From Phytopythium helicoides (taxonomy: Eukaryota > Oomycota > Peronosporomycetes > Pythiales > Pythiaceae), in NCBI GenBank assembly GCA_024867545.1, contig JANFNE010000066.1:248001-312000 (forward strand): a stretch of DNA of 64,000 bases, in the 5' to 3' direction. Under the pieces are notes generated by a model. It searched no databases and was not told the DNA's origin. It worked only from the letters and a program-made list of their open reading frames with translations. A program made the position numbers and the translations under genes. This document shows, one piece after another, positions 41,571 to 55,640 of this stretch; within the stretch, counting starts at the first letter, position 1; each line of letters starts with the position of its first letter.

Positions 41571-41937
41571 TGTTGGAGGTAGTGAGGTCTTGGACACGAA
41601 GCTTGGACGGAGCGGAGGGAGTTCTTCACTTGGACAGAAGACCGGAGCGAAGACCACTTGAGGGGTAGAAGGAAGATTCGAAAGTGATTTGATTGAGGTC
41701 CTTAGTTCGCAACTACTTGCTACCTCTAAGCCTGCCTGTCCTTTACTGGGTTCACTCTACTTGATCTTTTCCTGGATACTGATTCACGGCAGCCAATCAG
41801 AGGGCGCCACGTGGATCCCATCTTGTACCCACAATCTCGTACCCACGAGTTGACGTAATCGATGAGCGTAATCAACGTGGGATCGCATTGGACTGCCTCG
41901 GGCTAGTCGGTCCAGGTCAAACCGGCTGCCCTCAACA
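41571..41937 (-). repeat. young Copia LTR (5' LTR in element orientation)
   Basis: 367 bp, equal in length to the partner at 37155-37521. One substitution distinguishes them. Confidence 0.95.
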
Positions 41938-44900
41938 CACCTCTAGACATGCCACCACAACGGGCGCGCGCGGACGCATCGCGCGCGCTCACATAGAGCT
42001 CTTCAAACGGAGGTCCTTGGGTGACGAGTCCAACATGACATGGTCGGACGTGGTCACTTCCGCACCTCTAGACATGCCACCACAACGGGCGCGCGCGGAC
42101 GCATCGCGCGCGCTCACATGGAGCTCTTCAAACGGAGGTCCTTGGGTGACGAGTCCAACATGACATGGTCGGACGTGGTCGCTTCCACACCTCTAGACAT
42201 GCCACCACAACGGGCGCGCGCGGACGCATCGCGCGCGCTCACATGGAGCTCTTCAAACGGAGGTCCTTGGGTGACGAGTCCAACATGACATGGTCGGACG
42301 TGGTCGCTTCCACACCTCTAGACATGCCACCACAACGGGCGCGCGCGGACGCATCGCGCGCGCTCACATGGAGCTCTTCAAACGGAGGTCCTTGGGTGAC
42401 GAGTCCAACATGACATGGTCGGACGTGGTCGCTTCCACACCTCTAGACATGCCACCACAACGGGCGCGCGCGGACGCATCGCGCGCGCTCACATGGAGCT
42501 CTTCAAACGGAGGTCCTTGGGTGACGAGTCCAACATGACATGGTCGGACGTGGTCGCTTCCACACCTCTAGACATGCCACCACAACGGGCGCGCGCGGAC
42601 GCATCGCGCGCGCTCACATGGAGCTCTTCAAACGGAGGTCCTTGGGTGACGAGTCCAACATGACATGGTCGGACGTGGTCGCTTCCACACCTCTAGACAT
42701 GCCACCACAACGGGCGCGCGCGGACGCATCGCGCGCGCTCACATGGAGCTCTTCAAACGGAGGTCCTTGGGTGACGAGTCCAACATGACATGGTCGGACG
42801 TGGTCGCTTCCACACCTCTAGACATGCCACCACAACGGGCGCGCGCGGACGCATCGCGCGCGCTCACATAGAGCTCTTCAAACGGAGGTCCTTGGGTGAC
42901 GAGTCCAACATGACATGGTCGGACGTGGTCGCTTCCACACCTCTAGACATGCCACCACAACGGGCGCGCGCGGACGCATCGCGCGCGCTCACATGGAGCT
43001 CTTCAAACGGAGGTCCTTGGGTGACGAGTCCAACATGACATGGTCGGACGTGGTCGCTTCCACACCTCTAGACATGCCACCACAACGGGCGCGCGCGGAC
43101 GCATCGCGCGCGCTCACATGGAGCTCTTCAAACGGAGGTCCTTGGGTGACGAGTCCAACATGACATGGTCGGACGTGGTCGCTTCCACACCTCTAGACAT
43201 GCCACCACAACGGGCGCGCGCGGACGCATCGCGCGCGCTCACATGGAGCTCTTCAAATGGAGGTCCTTGGGTGACGAGTCCAACATGACATGGTCGGACG
43301 TGGTCACTTCCGCACCTCTAGACATGCCACCACAACGGGCGCGCGCGGACGCATCGCGCGCGCTCACATGGAGCTCTTCAAACGGAGGTCCTTGGGTGAC
43401 GAGTCCAACATGACATGGTCGGACGTGGTCGCTTCCACACCTCTAGACATGCCACCACAACGGGCGCGCGCGGACGCATCGCGCGCGCTCACATGGAGCT
43501 CTTCAAACGGAGGTCCTTGGGTGACGAGTCCAACATGACATGGTCGGACGTGGTCGCTTCCACACCTCTAGACATGCCACCACAACGGGCGCGCGCGGAC
43601 GCATCGCGCGCGCTCACATGGAGCTCTTCAAACGGAGGTCCTTGGGTGACGAGTCCAACATGACATGGTCGGACGTGGTCGCTTCCACACCTCTAGACAT
43701 GCCACCACAACGGGCGCGCGCGGACGCATCGCGCGCGCTCACATGGAGCTCTTCAAACGGAGGTCCTTGGGTGACGAGTCCAACATGACATGGTCGGACG
43801 TGGTCGCTTCCACACCTCTAGACATGCCACCACAACGGGCGCGCGCGGACGCATCGCGCGCGCTCACATAGAGCTCTTCAAACGGAGGTCCTTGGGTGAC
43901 GAGTCCAACATGACATGGTCGGACGTGGTCGCTTCCACACCTCTAGACATGCCACCACAACGGGCGCGCGCGGACGCATCGCGCGCGCTCACATAGAGCT
44001 CTTCAAACGGAGGTCCTTGGGTGACGAGTCCAACATGACATGGTCGGACGTGGTCGCTTCCACACCTCTAGACATGCCACCACAACGGGCGCGCGCGGAC
44101 GCATCGCGCGCGCTCACATGGAGCTCTTCAAACGGAGGTCCTTGGGTGACGAGTCCAACATGACATGGTCGGACGTGGTCGCTTCCACACCTCTAGACAT
44201 GCCACCACAACGGGCGCGCGCGGACGCATCGCGCGCGCTCACTTGGAGCTCTTCAAATGGAGGTCCTTGGGTGACGAGTCCAACATGACATGGTCGGACG
44301 TGGTCACTTCCGCACCTCTAGACATGCCACCACAACGGGCGCGCGCGGACGCATCGCGCGCGCTCACATGGAGCTCTTCAAACGGAGGTCCTTGGGTGAC
44401 GAGTCCAACATGACATGGTCGGACGTGGTCGCTTCCACACCTCTAGACATGCCACCACAACGGGCGCGCGCGGACGCATCGCGCGCGCTCACATGGAGCT
44501 CTTCAAACGGAGGTCCTTGGGTGACGAGTCCAACATGACATGGTCGGACGTGGTCGCTTCCACACCTCTAGACATGCCACCACAACGGGCGCGCGCGGAC
44601 GCATCGCGCGCGCTCACATGGAGCTCTTCAAACGGAGGTCCTTGGGTGACGAGTCCAACATGACATGGTCGGACGTGGTCGCTTCCACACCTCTAGACAT
44701 GCCACCACAACGGGCGCGCGCGGACGCATCGCGCGCGCTCACATGGAGCTCTTCAAACGGAGGTCCTTGGGTGACGAGTTCAACATGACATGGTCGGACG
44801 TGGTCGCTTCCACACCTCTAGACATGCCACCACAACGGGCGCGCGCGGACGCATCGCGCGCGCTCACATGGAGCTCTTCAAACGGAGGTCCTTGGGTGAC

Positions 44901-47900
44901 GAGTTCAACATGACATGGTCGGACGTGGTCGCTTCCACACCTCTAGACATGCCACCACAATCTGCGCGCGCGGACGCATCGCGCGCGCTCACATGGAGCT
45001 CTTCAAACGGAGGTCCTTGGGTGACGAGTCCAACATGACATGGTCGGACGTGGTCGCTTCCACACCTCTAGACATGCCACCACAATCTGCGCGCGCGGAC
45101 GCATCGCGCGCGCTCACATGGAGCTCTTCAAACGGAGGTCCTTGGGTGACGAGTCCAACATGACATGGTCGGACGTGGTCGCTTCCACACCTCTAGACAT
45201 GCCACCACAATCTGCGCGCGCGGACGCATCGCGCGCGCTCACATGGAGCTCTTCAAACGGAGGTCCTTGGGTGACGAGTCCAACATGACATGGTCGGACG
45301 TGGTCGCTTCCACACCTCTAGACATGCCACCACAACGGGCGCGCGCGGACGCATCGCGCGCGCTCACATGGAGCTCTTCAAACGGAGGTCCTTGGGTGAC
45401 GAGTCCAACATGACATGGTCGGACGTGGTCGCTTCCACACCTCTAGACATGCCACCACAACGGGCGCGCGCGGACGCATCGCGCGCGCTCACATGGAGCT
45501 CTTCAAACGGAGGTCCTTGGGTGACGAGTCCAACATGACATGGTCGGACGTGGTCGCTTCCACACCTCTAGACATGCCACCACAACGGGCGCGCGCGGAC
45601 GCATCGCGCGCGCTCACATGGAGCTCTTCAAACGGAGGTCCTTGGGTGACGAGTCCAACATGACATGGTCGGACGTGGTCGCTTCCACACCTCTAGACAT
45701 GCCACCACAACGGGCGCGCGCGGACGCATCGCGCGCGCTCACATAGAGCTCTTCAAACGGAGGTCCTTGGGTGACGAGTCCAACATGACATGGTCGGACG
45801 TGGTCGCTTCCACACCTCTAGACATGCCACCACAACGGGCGCGCGCGGACGCATCGCGCGCGCTCACTTGGAGCTCTTCAAATGGAGGTCCTTGGGTGAC
45901 GAGTCCAACATGACATGGTCGGACGTGGTCACTTCCGCACCTCTAGACATGCCACCACAACGGGCGCGCGCGGACGCATCGCGCGCGCTCACATGGAGCT
46001 CTTCAAACGGAGGTCCTTGGGTGACGAGTCCAACATGACATGGTCGGACGTGGTCGCTTCCACACCTCTAGACATGCCACCACAACGGGCGCGCGCGGAC
46101 GCATCGCGCGCGCTCACATGGAGCTCTTCAAACGGAGGTCCTTGGGTGACGAGTCCAACATGACATGGTCGGACGTGGTCGCTTCCACACCTCTAGACAT
46201 GCCACCACAACGGGCGCGCGCGGACGCATCGCGCGCGCTCACATGGAGCTCTTCAAACGGAGGTCCTTGGGTGACGAGTCCAACATGACATGGTCGGACG
46301 TGGTCGCTTCCACACCTCTAGACATGCCACCACAACGGGCGCGCGCGGACGCATCGCGCGCGCTCACATGGAGCTCTTCAAACGGAGGTCCTTGGGTGAC
46401 GAGTTCAACATGACATGGTCGGACGTGGTCGCTTCCACACCTCTAGACATGCCACCACAACGGGCGCGCGCGGACGCATCGCGCGCGCTCACATGGAGCT
46501 CTTCAAACGGAGGTCCTTGGGTGACGAGTTCAACATGACATGGTCGGACGTGGTCGCTTCCACACCTCTAGACATGCCACCACAATCTGCGCGCGCGGAC
46601 GCATCGCGCGCGCTCACATGGAGCTCTTCAAACGGAGGTCCTTGGGTGACGAGTCCAACATGACATGGTCGGACGTGGTCGCTTCCACACCTCTAGACAT
46701 GCCACCACAATCTGCGCGCGCGGACGCATCGCGCGCGCTCACATGGAGCTCTTCAAACGGAGGTCCTTGGGTGACGAGTCCAACATGACATGGTCGGACG
46801 TGGTCGCTTCCACACCTCTAGACATGCCACCACAACGGGCGCGCGCGGACGCATCGCGCGCGCTCACATGGAGCTCTTCAAACGGAGGTCCTTGGGTGAC
46901 GAGTCCAACATGACATGGTCGGACGTGGTCGCTTCCACACCTCTAGACATGCCACCACAACGGGCGCGCGCGGACGCATCGCGCGCGCTCACATGGAGCT
47001 CTTCAAACGGAGGTCCTTGGGTGACGAGTCCAACATGACATGGTCGGACGTGGTCGCTTCCACACCTCTAGACATGCCACCACAACGGGCGCGCGCGGAC
47101 GCATCGCGCGCGCTCACATGGAGCTCTTCAAACGGAGGTCCTTGGGTGACGAGTCCAACATGACATGGTCGGACGTGGTCGCTTCCACACCTCTAGACAT
47201 GCCACCACAACGGGCGCGCGCGGACGCATCGCGCGCGCTCACATGGAGCTCTTCAAACGGAGGTCCTTGGGTGACGAGTCCAACATGACATGGTCGGACG
47301 TGGTCGCTTCCACACCTCTAGACATGCCACCACAACGGGCGCGCGCGGACGCATCGCGCGCGCTCACATAGAGCTCTTCAAACGGAGGTCCTTGGGTGAC
47401 GAGTCCAACATGACATGGTCGGACGTGGTCGCTTCCACACCTCTAGACATGCCACCACAACGGGCGCGCGCGGACGCATCGCGCGCGCTCACATGGAGCT
47501 CTTCAAACGGAGGTCCTTGGGTGACGAGTCCAACATGACATGGTCGGACGTGGTCGCTTCCACACCTCTAGACATGCCACCACAACGGGCGCGCGCGGAC
47601 GCATCGCGCGCGCTCACATGGAGCTCTTCAAACGGAGGTCCTTGGGTGACGAGTCCAACATGACATGGTCGGACGTGGTCGCTTCCACACCTCTAGACAT
47701 GCCACCACAACGGGCGCGCGCGGACGCATCGCGCGCGCTCACATGGAGCTCTTCAAACGGAGGTCCTTGGGTGACGAGTCCAACATGACATGGTCGGACG
47801 TGGTCGCTTCCACACCTCTAGACATGCCACCACAATCTGCGCGCGCGGACGCATCGCGCGCGCTCACATGGAGCTCTTCAAACGGAGGTCCTTGGGTGAC

Positions 47901-50900
47901 GAGTTCAACATGACATGGTCGGACGTGGTCGCTTCCACACCTCTAGACATGCCACCACAACGGGCGCGCGCGGACGCATCGCGCGCGCTCACATAGAGCT
48001 CTTCAAACGGAGGTCCTTGGGTGACGAGTCCAACATGACATGGTCGGACGTGGTCGCTTCCACACCTCTAGACATGTCACCACAACGGGCGCGCGCGGAC
48101 GCATCGCGCGCGCTCACATAGAGCTCTTCAAACGGAGGTCCTTGGGTGACGAGTCCAACATGACATGGTCGGACGTGGTCGCTTCCACACCTCTAGACAT
48201 GCCACCACAACGGGCGCGCGCGGACGCATCGCGCGCGCTCACATGGAGCTCTTCAAACGGAGGTCCTTGGGTGACGAGTCCAACATGACATGGTCGGACG
48301 TGGTCGCTTCCACACCTCTAGACATGCCACCACAATCTGCGCGCGCGGACGCATCGCGCGCGCTCACATGGAGCTCTTCAAACGGAGGTCCTTGGGTGAC
48401 GAGTCCAACATGACATGGTCGGACGTGGTCGCTTCCACACCTCTAGACATGCCACCACAATCTGCGCGCGCGGACGCATCGCGCGCGCTCACATGGAGCT
48501 CTTCAAACGGAGGTCCTTGGGTGACGAGTCCAACATGACATGGTCGGACGTGGTCGCTTCCACACCTCTAGACATGCCACCACAACGGGCGCGCGCGGAC
48601 GCATCGCGCGCGCTCACATGGAGCTCTTCAAACGGAGGTCCTTGGGTGACGAGTCCAACATGACATGGTCGGACGTGGTCGCTTCCACACCTCTAGACAT
48701 GCCACCACAACGGGCGCGCGCGGACGCATCGCGCGCGCTCACATGGAGCTCTTCAAACGGAGGTCCTTGGGTGACGAGTCCAACATGACATGGTCGGACG
48801 TGGTCGCTTCCACACCTCTAGACATGCCACCACAACGGGCGCGCGCGGACGCATCGCGCGCGCTCACATAGAGCTCTTCAAACGGAGGTCCTTGGGTGAC
48901 GAGTCCAACATGACATGGTCGGACGTGGTCGCTTCCACACCTCTAGACATGCCACCACAACGGGCGCGCGCGGACGCATCGCGCGCGCTCACATGGAGCT
49001 CTTCAAACGGAGGTCCTTGGGTGACGAGTCCAACATGACATGGTCGGACGTGGTCGCTTCCACACCTCTAGACATGCCACCACAACGGGCGCGCGCGGAC
49101 GCATCGCGCGCGCTCACATGGAGCTCTTCAAACGGAGGTCCTTGGGTGACGAGTCCAACATGACATGGTCGGACGTGGTCGCTTCCACACCTCTAGACAT
49201 GCCACCACAACGGGCGCGCGCGGACGCATCGCGCGCGCTCACATGGAGCTCTTCAAACGGAGGTCCTTGGGTGACGAGTTCAACATGACATGGTCGGACG
49301 TGGTCGCTTCCACACCTCTAGACATGCCACCACAATCTGCGCGCGCGGACGCATCGCGCGCGCTCACATAGAGCTCTTCAAACGGAGGTCCTTGGGTGAC
49401 GAGTCCAACATGACATGGTCGGACGTGGTCGCTTCCACACCTCTAGACATGCCACCACAATCTGCGCGCGCGGACGCATCGCGCGCGCTCACATGGAGCT
49501 CTTCAAACGGAGGTCCTTGGGTGACGAGTCCAACATGACATGGTCGGACGTGGTCGCTTCCACACCTCTAGACATGCCACCACAATCTGCGCGCGCGGAC
49601 GCATCGCGCGCGCTCACATGGAGCTCTTCAAACGGAGGTCCTTGGGTGACGAGTCCAACATGACATGGTCGGACGTGGTCGCTTCCACACCTCTAGACAT
49701 GCCACCACAATCTGCGCGCGCGGACGCATCGCGCGCGCTCACATGGAGCTCTTCAAACGGAGGTCCTTGGGTGACGAGTCCAACATGACATGGTCGGACG
49801 TGGTCGCTTCCACACCTCTAGACATGCCACCACAACGGGCGCGCGCGGACGCATCGCGCGCGCTCACATGGAGCTCTTCAAACGGAGGTCCTTGGGTGAC
49901 GAGTCCAACATGACATGGTCGGACGTGGTCGCTTCCACACCTCTAGACATGCCACCACAACGGGCGCGCGCGGACGCATCGCGCGCGCTCACATGGAGCT
50001 CTTCAAACGGAGGTCCTTGGGTGACGAGTCCAACATGACATGGTCGGACGTGGTCGCTTCCACACCTCTAGACATGCCACCACAATCTGCGCGCGCGGAC
50101 GCATCGCGCGCGCTCACATGGAGCTCTTCAAACGGAGGTCCTTGGGTGACGAGTCCAACATGACATGGTCGGACGTGGTCGCTTCCACACCTCTAGACAT
50201 GCCACCACAACGGGCGCGCGCGGACGCATCGCGCGCGCTCACATGGAGCTCTTCAAACGGAGGTCCTTGGGTGACGAGTCCAACATGACATGGTCGGACG
50301 TGGTCGCTTCCACACCTCTAGACATGCCACCACAACGGGCGCGCGCGGACGCATCGCGCGCGCTCACATGGAGCTCTTCAAACGGAGGTCCTTGGGTGAC
50401 GAGTCCAACATGACATGGTCGGACGTGGTCGCTTCCACACCTCTAGACATGCCACCACAACGGGCGCGCGCGGACGCATCGCGCGCGCTCACATGGAGCT
50501 CTTCAAACGGAGGTCCTTGGGTGACGAGTCCAACATGACATGGTCGGACGTGGTCGCTTCCACACCTCTAGACATGCCACCACAACGGGCGCGCGCGGAC
50601 GCATCGCGCGCGCTCACATGGAGTTGTCCAAATGGAGGTCCTTGGGTGACGAGTCCAACATGACATGGTCGGACGTGGTCGCTTCCACACCTCTAGACAT
50701 GCCACCACAATCTGCGCGTGCGGACGCATCGCGCGCGCTCACATAGAGCTCTTCAAACGGAGGTCCTTGGGTGACGAGTCCAACATGACATGGTCGGACG
50801 TGGTCGCTTCCACACCTCTAGACATGCCACCACAACGGGCGCGCGCGGACGCATCGCGCGCGCTCACATGGAGCTCTTCAAACGGAGGTCCTTGGGTGAC

Positions 50901-53900
50901 GAGTCCAACATGACATGGTCGGACGTGGTCGCTTCCACACCTCTAGACATGCCACCACAACGGGCGCGCGCGGACGCATCGCGCGCGCTCACATGGAGCT
51001 CTTCAAACGGAGGTCCTTGGGTGACGAGTCCAACATGACATGGTCGGACGTGGTCGCTTCCACACCTCTAGACATGCCACCACAACGGGCGCGCGCGGAC
51101 GCATCGCGCGCGCTCACATGGAGCTCTTCAAACGGAGGTCCTTGGGTGACGAGTCCAACATGACATGGTCGGACGTGGTCGCTTCCACACCTCTAGACAT
51201 GCCACCACAACGGGCGCGCGCGGACGCATCGCGCGCGCTCACATGGAGTTGTCCAAATGGAGGTCCTTGGGTGACGAGTCCAACATGACATGGTCGGACG
51301 TGGTCGCTTCCACACCTCTAGACATGCCACCACAATCTGCGCGTGCGGACGCATCGCGCGCGCTCACATAGAGCTCTTCAAACGGAGGTCCTTGGGTGAC
51401 GAGTCCAACATGACATGGTCGGACGTGGTCGCTTCCACACCTCTAGACATGCCACCACAACGGGCGCGCGCGGACGCATCGCGCGCGCTCACATGGAGCT
51501 CTTCAAACGGAGGTCCTTGGGTGACGAGTCCAACATGACATGGTCGGACGTGGTCGCTTCCACACCTCTAGACATGCCACCACAACGGGCGCGCGCGGAC
51601 GCATCGCGCGCGCTCACATGGAGCTCTTCAAACGGAGGTCCTTGGGTGACGAGTCCAACATGACATGGTCGGACGTGGTCGCTTCCACACCTCTAGACAT
51701 GCCACCACAATCTGCGCGCGCGGACGCATCGCGCGCGCTCACATGGAGCTCTTCAAACGGAGGTCCTTGGGTGACGAGTCCAACATGACATGGTCGGACG
51801 TGGTCGCTTCCACACCTCTAGACATGCCACCACAATCTGCGCGCGCGGACGCATCGCGCGCGCTCACATGGAGCTCTTCAAACGGAGGTCCTTGGGTGAC
51901 GAGTCCAACATGACATGGTCGGACGTGGTCGCTTCCACACCTCTAGACATGCCACCACAACGGGCGCGCGCGGACGCATCGCGCGCGCTCACATGGAGCT
52001 CTTCAAACGGAGGTCCTTGGGTGACGAGTCCAACATGACATGGTCGGACGTGGTCGCTTCCACACCTCTAGACATGCCACCACAACGGGCGCGCGCGGAC
52101 GCATCGCGCGCGCTCACATGGAGCTCTTCAAACGGAGGTCCTTGGGTGACGAGTCCAACATGACATGGTCGGACGTGGTCGCTTCCACACCTCTAGACAT
52201 GCCACCACAACGGGCGCGCGCGGACGCATCGCGCGCGCTCACATGGAGCTCTTCAAACGGAGGTCCTTGGGTGACGAGTCCAACATGACATGGTCGGACG
52301 TGGTCGCTTCCACACCTCTAGACATGCCACCACAACGGGCGCGCGCGGACGCATCGCGCGCGCTCACATGGAGCTCTTCAAACGGAGGTCCTTGGGTGAC
52401 GAGTTCAACATGACATGGTCGGACGTGGTCGCTTCCACACCTCTAGACATGCCACCACAATCTGCGCGCGCGGACGCATCGCGCGCGCTCACATAGAGCT
52501 CTTCAAACGGAGGTCCTTGGGTGACGAGTCCAACATGACATGGTCGGACGTGGTCGCTTCCACACCTCTAGACATGTCACCACAACGGGCGCGCGCGGAC
52601 GCATCGCGCGCGCTCACATGGAGCTCTTCAAACGGAGGTCCTTGGGTGACGAGTCCAACATGACATGGTCGGACGTGGTCGCTTCCACACCTCTAGACAT
52701 GCCACCACAACGGGCGCGCGCGGACGCATCGCGCGCGCTCACATGGAGCTCTTCAAACGGAGGTCCTTGGGTGACGAGTCCAACATGACATGGTCGGACG
52801 TGGTCGCTTCCACACCTCTAGACATGCCACCACAATCTGCGCGCGCGGACGCATCGCGCGCGCTCACATGGAGCTCTTCAAACGGAGGTCCTTGGGTGAC
52901 GAGTCCAACATGACATGGTCGGACGTGGTCGCTTCCACACCTCTAGACATGCCACCACAATCTGCGCGCGCGGACGCATCGCGCGCGCTCACATGGAGCT
53001 CTTCAAACGGAGGTCCTTGGGTGACGAGTCCAACATGACATGGTCGGACGTGGTCGCTTCCACACCTCTAGACATGCCACCACAACGGGCGCGCGCGGAC
53101 GCATCGCGCGCGCTCACATGGAGCTCTTCAAACGGAGGTCCTTGGGTGACGAGTCCAACATGACATGGTCGGACGTGGTCGCTTCCACACCTCTAGACAT
53201 GCCACCACAACGGGCGCGCGCGGACGCATCGCGCGCGCTCACATGGAGCTCTTCAAACGGAGGTCCTTGGGTGACGAGTCCAACATGACATGGTCGGACG
53301 TGGTCGCTTCCACACCTCTAGACATGCCACCACAACGGGCGCGCGCAGACGCATCGCGCGCGCTCACATGGAGCTCTTCAAACGGAGGTCCTTGGGTGAC
53401 GAGTCCAACATGACATGGTCGGACGTGGTCGCTTCCACACCTCTAGACATGCCACCACAACGGGCGCGCGCGGACGCATCGCGCGCGCTCACATAGAGCT
53501 CTTCAAACGGAGGTCCTTGGGTGACGAGTCCAACATGACATGGTCGGACGTGGTCGCTTCCACACCTCTAGACATGCCACCACAACGGGCGCGCGCGGAC
53601 GCATCGCGCGCGCTCACATGGAGCTCTTCAAACGGAGGTCCTTGGGTGACGAGTCCAACATGACATGGTCGGACGTGGTCGCTTCCACACCTCTAGACAT
53701 GCCACCACAACGGGCGCGCGCGGACGCATCGCGCGCGCTCACATGGAGCTCTTCAAACGGAGGTCCTTGGGTGACGAGTCCAACATGACATGGTCGGACG
53801 TGGTCGCTTCCACACCTCTAGACATGCCACCACAACGGGCGCGCGCGGACGCATCGCGCGCGCTCACATGGAGCTCTTCAAACGGAGGTCCTTGGGTGAC

Positions 53901-54489
53901 GAGTCCAACATGACATGGTCGGACGTGGTCGCTTCCACACCTCTAGACATGCCACCACAACGGGCGCGCGCGGACGCATCGCGCGCGCTCACATGGAGCT
54001 CTTCAAACGGAGGTCCTTGGGTGACGAGTCCAACATGACATGGTCGGACGTGGTCGCTTCCACACCTCTAGACATGCCACCACAACGGGCGCGCGCAGAC
54101 GCATCGCGCGCGCTCACATGGAGCTCTTCAAACGGAGGTCCTTGGGTGACGAGTCCAACATGACATGGTCGGACGTGGTCGCTTCCACACCTCTAGACAT
54201 GCCACCACAACGGGCGCGCGCGGACGCATCGCGCGCGCTCACATAGAGCTCTTCAAACGGAGGTCCTTGGGTGACGAGTCCAACATGACATGGTCGGACG
54301 TGGTCGCTTCCACACCTCTAGACATGCCACCACAATCTGCGCGCGCGGACGCATCGCGCGCGCTCACATGGAGCTCTTCAAACGGAGGTCCTTGGGTGAC
54401 GAGTCCAACATGACATGGTCGGACGTGGTCGCTTCCACACCTCTAGACATGCCACCACAACGGGCGCGCGCGGACGCATCGCGCGCGCT

Positions 54490-55640
54490 CACTTGGAGTT
54501 GTCCAAACGGAGGTCCTTGGGTGACGAGTCCAACATGACATGGTCGGACGTGGTCGCTTCCACACCTCTAGACATGCCACCACAACGGGCGCGCGCGGAC
54601 GCATCGCGCGCGCTCACATGGAGCTCTTCAAACGGAGGTCCTTGGGTGACGAGTCCAACATGACATGGTCGGACGTGGTCGCTTCCACACCTCTAGACAT
54701 GCCACCACAATCTGCGCGCGCGGACGCATCGCGCGCGCTCACATGGAGCTCTTCAAACGGAGGTCCTTGGGTGACGAGTCCAACATGACATGGTCGGACG
54801 TGGTCGCTTCCACACCTCTAGACATGCCACCACAACGGGCGCGCGCGGACGCATCGCGCGCGCTCACTTGGAGTTGTCCAAACGGAGGTCCTTGGGTGAC
54901 GAGTCCAACATGACATGGTCGGACGTGGTCGCTTCCACACCTCTAGACATGCCACCACAACGGGCGCGCGCGGACGCATCGCGCGCGCTCACATGGAGCT
55001 CTTCAAACGGAGGTCCTTGGGTGACGAGTCCAACATGACATGGTCGGACGTGGTCGCTTCCACACCTCTAGACATGCCACCACAACGGGCGCGCGCGGAC
55101 GCATCGCGCGCGCTCACATGGAGCTCTTCAAACGGAGGTCCTTGGGTGACGAGTCCAACATGACATGGTCGGACGTGGTCGCTTCCACACCTCTAGACAT
55201 GCCACCACAACGGGCGCGCGCGGACGCATCGCGCGCGCTCACTTGGAGTTGTCCAAACGGAGGTCCTTGGGTGACGAGTCCAACATGACATGGTCGGACG
55301 TGGTCGCTTCCACACCTCTAGACATGCCACCACAACGGGCGCGCGCGGACGCATCGCGCGCGCTCACATGGAGCTCTTCAAACGGAGGTCCTTGGGTGAC
55401 GAGTCCAACATGACATGGTCGGACGTGGTCGCTTCCACACCTCTAGACATGCCACCACAACGGGCGCGCGCGGACGCATCGCGCGCGCTCACATGGAGCT
55501 CTTCAAACGGAGGTCCTTGGGTGACGAGTCCAACATGACATGGTCGGACGTGGTCGCTTCCACACCTCTAGACATGCCACCACAACGGGCGCGCGCGGAC
55601 GCATCGCGCGCGCTCACTTGGAGTTGTCCAAATGGAGGTC
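54490..55640 (+). repeat. trimer higher-order repeat (375 bp) within the satellite
   Basis: The rare GGAGTTGTCCAA variant recurs near 54496, 54871, 55246 and 55621, at exact 375-bp spacing, with two ordinary units between. This is a local three-unit higher-order repeat present about four times; the last copy carries AATGG instead of AACGG. Confidence 0.85.

Larger units (their letters stand above)
37155..41937 (-). mobile_element. young, intact Copia LTR retrotransposon
   Basis: 4783 bp inserted into the satellite, with a perfect 5-bp target duplication CACCT (37150-37154 and 41938-41942). The two 367-bp LTRs differ at one position that I found (37447 G, 41863 T). A single open gag-pol frame of about 1340 codons carries all Copia domains in the order GAG-PR-IN-RT-RH. 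Primer-binding site and polypurine tract are present, so the element looks recently inserted and autonomous. Confidence 0.96.
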
